Made by a program: the position numbers and the translations under genes. The notes under the pieces are model-generated. The model saw nothing but the letters and a program-made list of their open reading frames with translations. It did no database searches and was not told the DNA's origin. This document shows, piece after piece, positions 7,301 through 9,619 of a stretch of 9,619 nucleotides of DNA. Source of the stretch: Bacteroidales bacterium UBA3808 (GTDB lineage: Bacteria; Bacteroidota; Bacteroidia; Bacteroidales; Paludibacteraceae); contig DFEG01000016.1 in the NCBI GenBank assembly GCA_002369075.1, positions 1-9,619 of the forward strand. The letters run 5' to 3'. Numbering within the stretch: the first letter of the stretch is position 1; each line of letters opens with the position of its first letter.

Positions 7301-9563
7301 TCGGGTCAAACCATGCCGGTACGTCGAACTGCTCGTTCTCGCTGTACCCTAAATCCGGATCGGCGAGCACTTTCTGCATGTACAGAGCGCAGATAGGCAG
7401 TGCCATGGACGCACCTTGTCCTTCTGCCATGTTATCAAAATGTATGCCACGGTCCTCGCCGCCGACCCATGTGCCGCTTACCAGAGACGGCGTGAAGCAC
7501 ATGAACCAGCCGTCGGAGTTGTTGTTCGTCGTTCCTGTCTTGCCGCCCATGGGGGCTTTGATTCCGTATTTGTAGCGGGTACGCACACCGGTGCCATGAT
7601 CAATGACCGCGCGTAGCATATAAATCATCTTGTAGGCGGTTGTCTCGCTGATGATCTCATGTGTCCGCGGCGTGAACATACCGATCACATTGCCGTTGGC
7701 GTCTTCAATGCGTGTCACGTACAGCGGCTCGGTGCGGATACCTTTGTTCGCGAATGCCGTATAGGCGTCCACCATCTCTTCTACACTCACTTCGCACGGA
7801 CCCAGACACAGCGATACCACAGGGTCTAACTGACCCTGGATGCCGAACGACTGCATCATTTTCACCAATTGCTCCGGTGTGAAGAGCGACATTAGATACG
7901 CTGCCATCCAGTTGGACGATTCCTTCAGTCCCCAGGTCAGACTCACTGTGTCGCCTTGGTATTTCTCATGCGTGTCGCGCGGTACCCATTTCTTGCCGTC
8001 GGGTAGTACAAAGACCACCGAGTCATACACCCATTTCTCGCATGGCCACATACCTTCGTCCATCGCTAACGTATAGAGGTACGGCTTGACGGTCGAACCC
8101 ACCTGACGGCGGCCTTTGGTGGTCATGTCGTATTGGAAATGTGCGAAGTTGGGACCGCCCACATACGCCTTCACATGACCCGTGTGCGGATCCATCGACA
8201 TGAAACCGCAGCGTAAATAACTCTTCTGCCACTTGATCGAGTCATACGGACTCATCACTGTGTCGATCATGCCGTTCTCGTACGTGAATACCTGCATTTC
8301 GCGTGGCTCCATGAACGACCGGATAATCGAGTCGTGGCTCACACCGGCGCGCTTCATTATGCGGTAGCGGTCGGTCTGCCGCATAGAGCGGTTCATGATC
8401 CCGTCCACTTCTTCCTGCGTCAACTGGCGCGAGAAGGGGGCGTTCTTCTTCCGCTTGAGTTCCTTGAAAAACGATTTCTGCTGCGCCTGCATATGCTCGC
8501 TCACTGCCTCTTCCGCGTAACGCTGCATGCGCGAATCAATCGTCGTATAGATCTTCAGACCGTCCTGATATATGTCATAATTGCTGCCGTCGGGTTTCTT
8601 GTTCTTTACGCAGAAACCGTATAACGGGTTGTTCTCCCATTGCCAGAGATCCAGTTTGTATTGCTGTTTGTTCCACTCCGAGTAATCGCTCTCTTTGGGC
8701 TCTTTGGCGGTCAGCACACCGCGCAGGTACTCCCGGAAATATGGCGCAATACCTTGCTTGTGATCCACTGAACTGTAGTGCAACTCCAGAGGGATTGCAG
8801 CTACCGAGTCACGCGTAGCCTCATCTATGTAACCGTATTTCTCCATCTGTCCGAGCACCGTGTTCCGTCTGCCTGTCGCGCGCTCGGGGTGACGGACGGG
8901 GTTATAAAGAGACGGATTTTTGCACATACCTACTAACATCGCCGCTTGCTCCAACTTCAACTCAGCCGGAGTGGTCGAGAAATACACCTGCGATGCCGAT
9001 TGGACACCTACGGCGTTGTACAGGAAATCGAACTGGTTAAGGTACATCAGTAAAATCTCATCCTTGCTGTACAACCGCTCTAACTTCGTGGCAATAATCC
9101 ATTCGATCGGTTTCTGCATCGCGCGCTCTAACTTGTTGTTCGCACGCGGAGACCACAGCTGTTTCGCCAACTGCTGGGTAATCGTCGAACCGCCGCCCGC
9201 ACGGCCTAACTTGAGTATCGCACGGAACATGGACTTGAAATCCACACCCGTGTGCTCGTAGAAACGCACGTCCTCGGTGGCGACAAGCGCATTGATGAGG
9301 TTCGGAGACAGGTCTTTGTACTCCACGCCGATACGGTTCTCGTAACGGTAATAACGGCCTAAAGACTGCATGTCCGACGAGATAATCTCACTCGCGAACG
9401 TGTTTTTCGGGTTCTGCAACTCCTCCAACGGAGGCATATAGCCTAACACCCCGCGGATGATCAGCCACATTACGAACCATATGACTAATATGCCTCCGAA
9501 GAACAATCCCCAGAACCACAATAAAAACGGTTTGTACCAACTCTTCATTTTCATATCTTTCAT
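7284..9563 (-). CDS. Class A penicillin-binding protein (bifunctional transglycosylase/transpeptidase, PBP1A-like)
   Basis: This 759-residue inner-membrane enzyme polymerises lipid II into glycan strands and cross-links the stem peptides. A short basic cytoplasmic N-terminus (MKDMKMKSWYK) leads to a membrane segment at about 11-40. The GT51 domain (about 60-240) shows ATEDVRFYEHTGVD with catalytic E97, and GGSTITQQLAKQ (124-135). After an intervening region (about 260-440), the transpeptidase domain holds all three motifs: S490-TVK493 with the acylated serine S490, S549-S-N551, and K675-TG677 in GGKTGTTNN. Length and order fit Bacteroidetes class A enzymes; I give no gene symbol because the paralogue (mrcA/ponA type) cannot be told apart. 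It is the first gene of the block in this window. In-frame ATGs also occur at 9554 and 9548; I chose 9563 because AAAGG lies six bases before it. The stop lies inside the TPR gene. Confidence 0.96.
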   Translation of the reverse strand: MKDMKMKSWYKPFLLWFWGLFFGGILVIWFVMWLIIRGVLGYMPPLEELQNPKNTFASEIISSDMQSLGRYYRYENRIGVEYKDLSPNLINALVATEDVRFYEHTGVDFKSMFRAILKLGRAGGGSTITQQLAKQLWSPRANNKLERAMQKPIEWIIATKLERLYSKDEILLMYLNQFDFLYNAVGVQSASQVYFSTTPAELKLEQAAMLVGMCKNPSLYNPVRHPERATGRRNTVLGQMEKYGYIDEATRDSVAAIPLELHYSSVDHKQGIAPYFREYLRGVLTAKEPKESDYSEWNKQQYKLDLWQWENNPLYGFCVKNKKPDGSNYDIYQDGLKIYTTIDSRMQRYAEEAVSEHMQAQQKSFFKELKRKKNAPFSRQLTQEEVDGIMNRSMRQTDRYRIMKRAGVSHDSIIRSFMEPREMQVFTYENGMIDTVMSPYDSIKWQKSYLRCGFMSMDPHTGHVKAYVGGPNFAHFQYDMTTKGRRQVGSTVKPYLYTLAMDEGMWPCEKWVYDSVVFVLPDGKKWVPRDTHEKYQGDTVSLTWGLKESSNWMAAYLMSLFTPEQLVKMMQSFGIQGQLDPVVSLCLGPCEVSVEEMVDAYTAFANKGIRTEPLYVTRIEDANGNVIGMFTPRTHEIISETTAYKMIYMLRAVIDHGTGVRTRYKYGIKAPMGGKTGTTNNNSDGWFMCFTPSLVSGTWVGGEDRGIHFDNMAEGQGASMALPICALYMQKVLADPDLGYSENEQFDVPAWFDPNEGCK

Positions 9564-9619
9564 TTTTCACCTTTCACCTTTAACCTTTCACCTCTAGGCG
9601 CTTTAGCTATCTTTTATCT
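9564..9619 (-). promoter_or_regulatory. Leader of the penicillin-binding protein gene; no promoter recognised
   Basis: These 56 bases precede the first gene of the block. The part nearest the gene is the heptamer array. Further out, all three minus-strand frames are closed by stops (at 9614-9616, 9607-9609 and 9603-9605), so any upstream gene must end here or earlier. I see no Bacteroidetes-type TAnnTTTG element, so the promoter is probably beyond the window or ahead of another gene in the same transcript. Confidence 0.4.
9566..9593 (-). repeat. Four-copy heptanucleotide repeat at the ribosome-binding region of the penicillin-binding protein gene
   Basis: On the coding strand this reads AGGTGAA, AGGTTAA, AGGTGAA, AGGTGAA, four units with one base different in the second. 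It ends two bases before the ATG at 9563. Degenerate units continue into the gene (AAATGAA at 9559-9565 and again at 9544-9550). The GAGGTGA at the far end and each AAAGG or GGTGA can pair with the 16S rRNA 3' end, so the array supplies several stacked Shine-Dalgarno-like sequences. Confidence 0.9.

Overview
The window reads as a single-copy chromosomal stretch from a Bacteroidetes bacterium, most likely a member of the Bacteroidales. The reasons are the A-rich leaders with no clear Shine-Dalgarno sequence (for example the run of A's just before the ATG at 4347), a bifunctional penicillin-binding protein and an MtaB enzyme with Bacteroidales-like wording (MtaB has VGVRGETEE where many relatives have VGFPGETEE), and a secreted amidase of the type usually found in that group. 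Base composition is close to half GC. I see no rRNA, tRNA, CRISPR array, insertion sequence, phage gene or plasmid gene.

Layout. Positions 3-350 on the + strand hold the 3' end of a gene whose start lies outside the window, probably an HPr-kinase/PEP-carboxykinase-like P-loop protein. Everything else is one tightly packed minus-strand block, read from 9563 down to 274: class A penicillin-binding protein (9563-7284), exported TPR protein (about 7300-5249), TraB/GumN-like exported protein (5247-4351), small exported protein of unknown family (4347-3784), secreted amidase-like multidomain protein (3797-1581) and the tRNA methylthiotransferase mtaB (1584-274). Junctions overlap by a few bases or leave 1-3 bases, so this is very likely one operon with translational coupling. 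Its promoter should lie beyond 9619. No gap of 300 bases without a gene exists.

How the genes fit together. Five of the six minus-strand genes encode membrane or exported proteins. The best understood two make peptidoglycan (glycosyltransferase plus transpeptidase) and probably cut it (Amidase_3-like). The TPR, TraB-like and unknown exported proteins are plausible envelope accessory factors, but that is inference from position. mtaB, a tRNA-modifying enzyme, rides at the end of the operon.

The most interesting signals are repeats. A perfect five-copy heptamer sits inside the mtaB coding sequence, where loss or gain of one unit would shift the frame. A second, unrelated heptamer array forms the leader and ribosome-binding region of the penicillin-binding protein gene. 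A 27-base direct repeat with a 31-base period is translated in two frames at the start of the TPR gene, just before what looks like a displaced signal-peptide start with ATA in place of ATG. In addition, the TraB-like protein lacks both GxxH histidines of its superfamily, and mtaB runs 77 bases into the convergent + strand gene.
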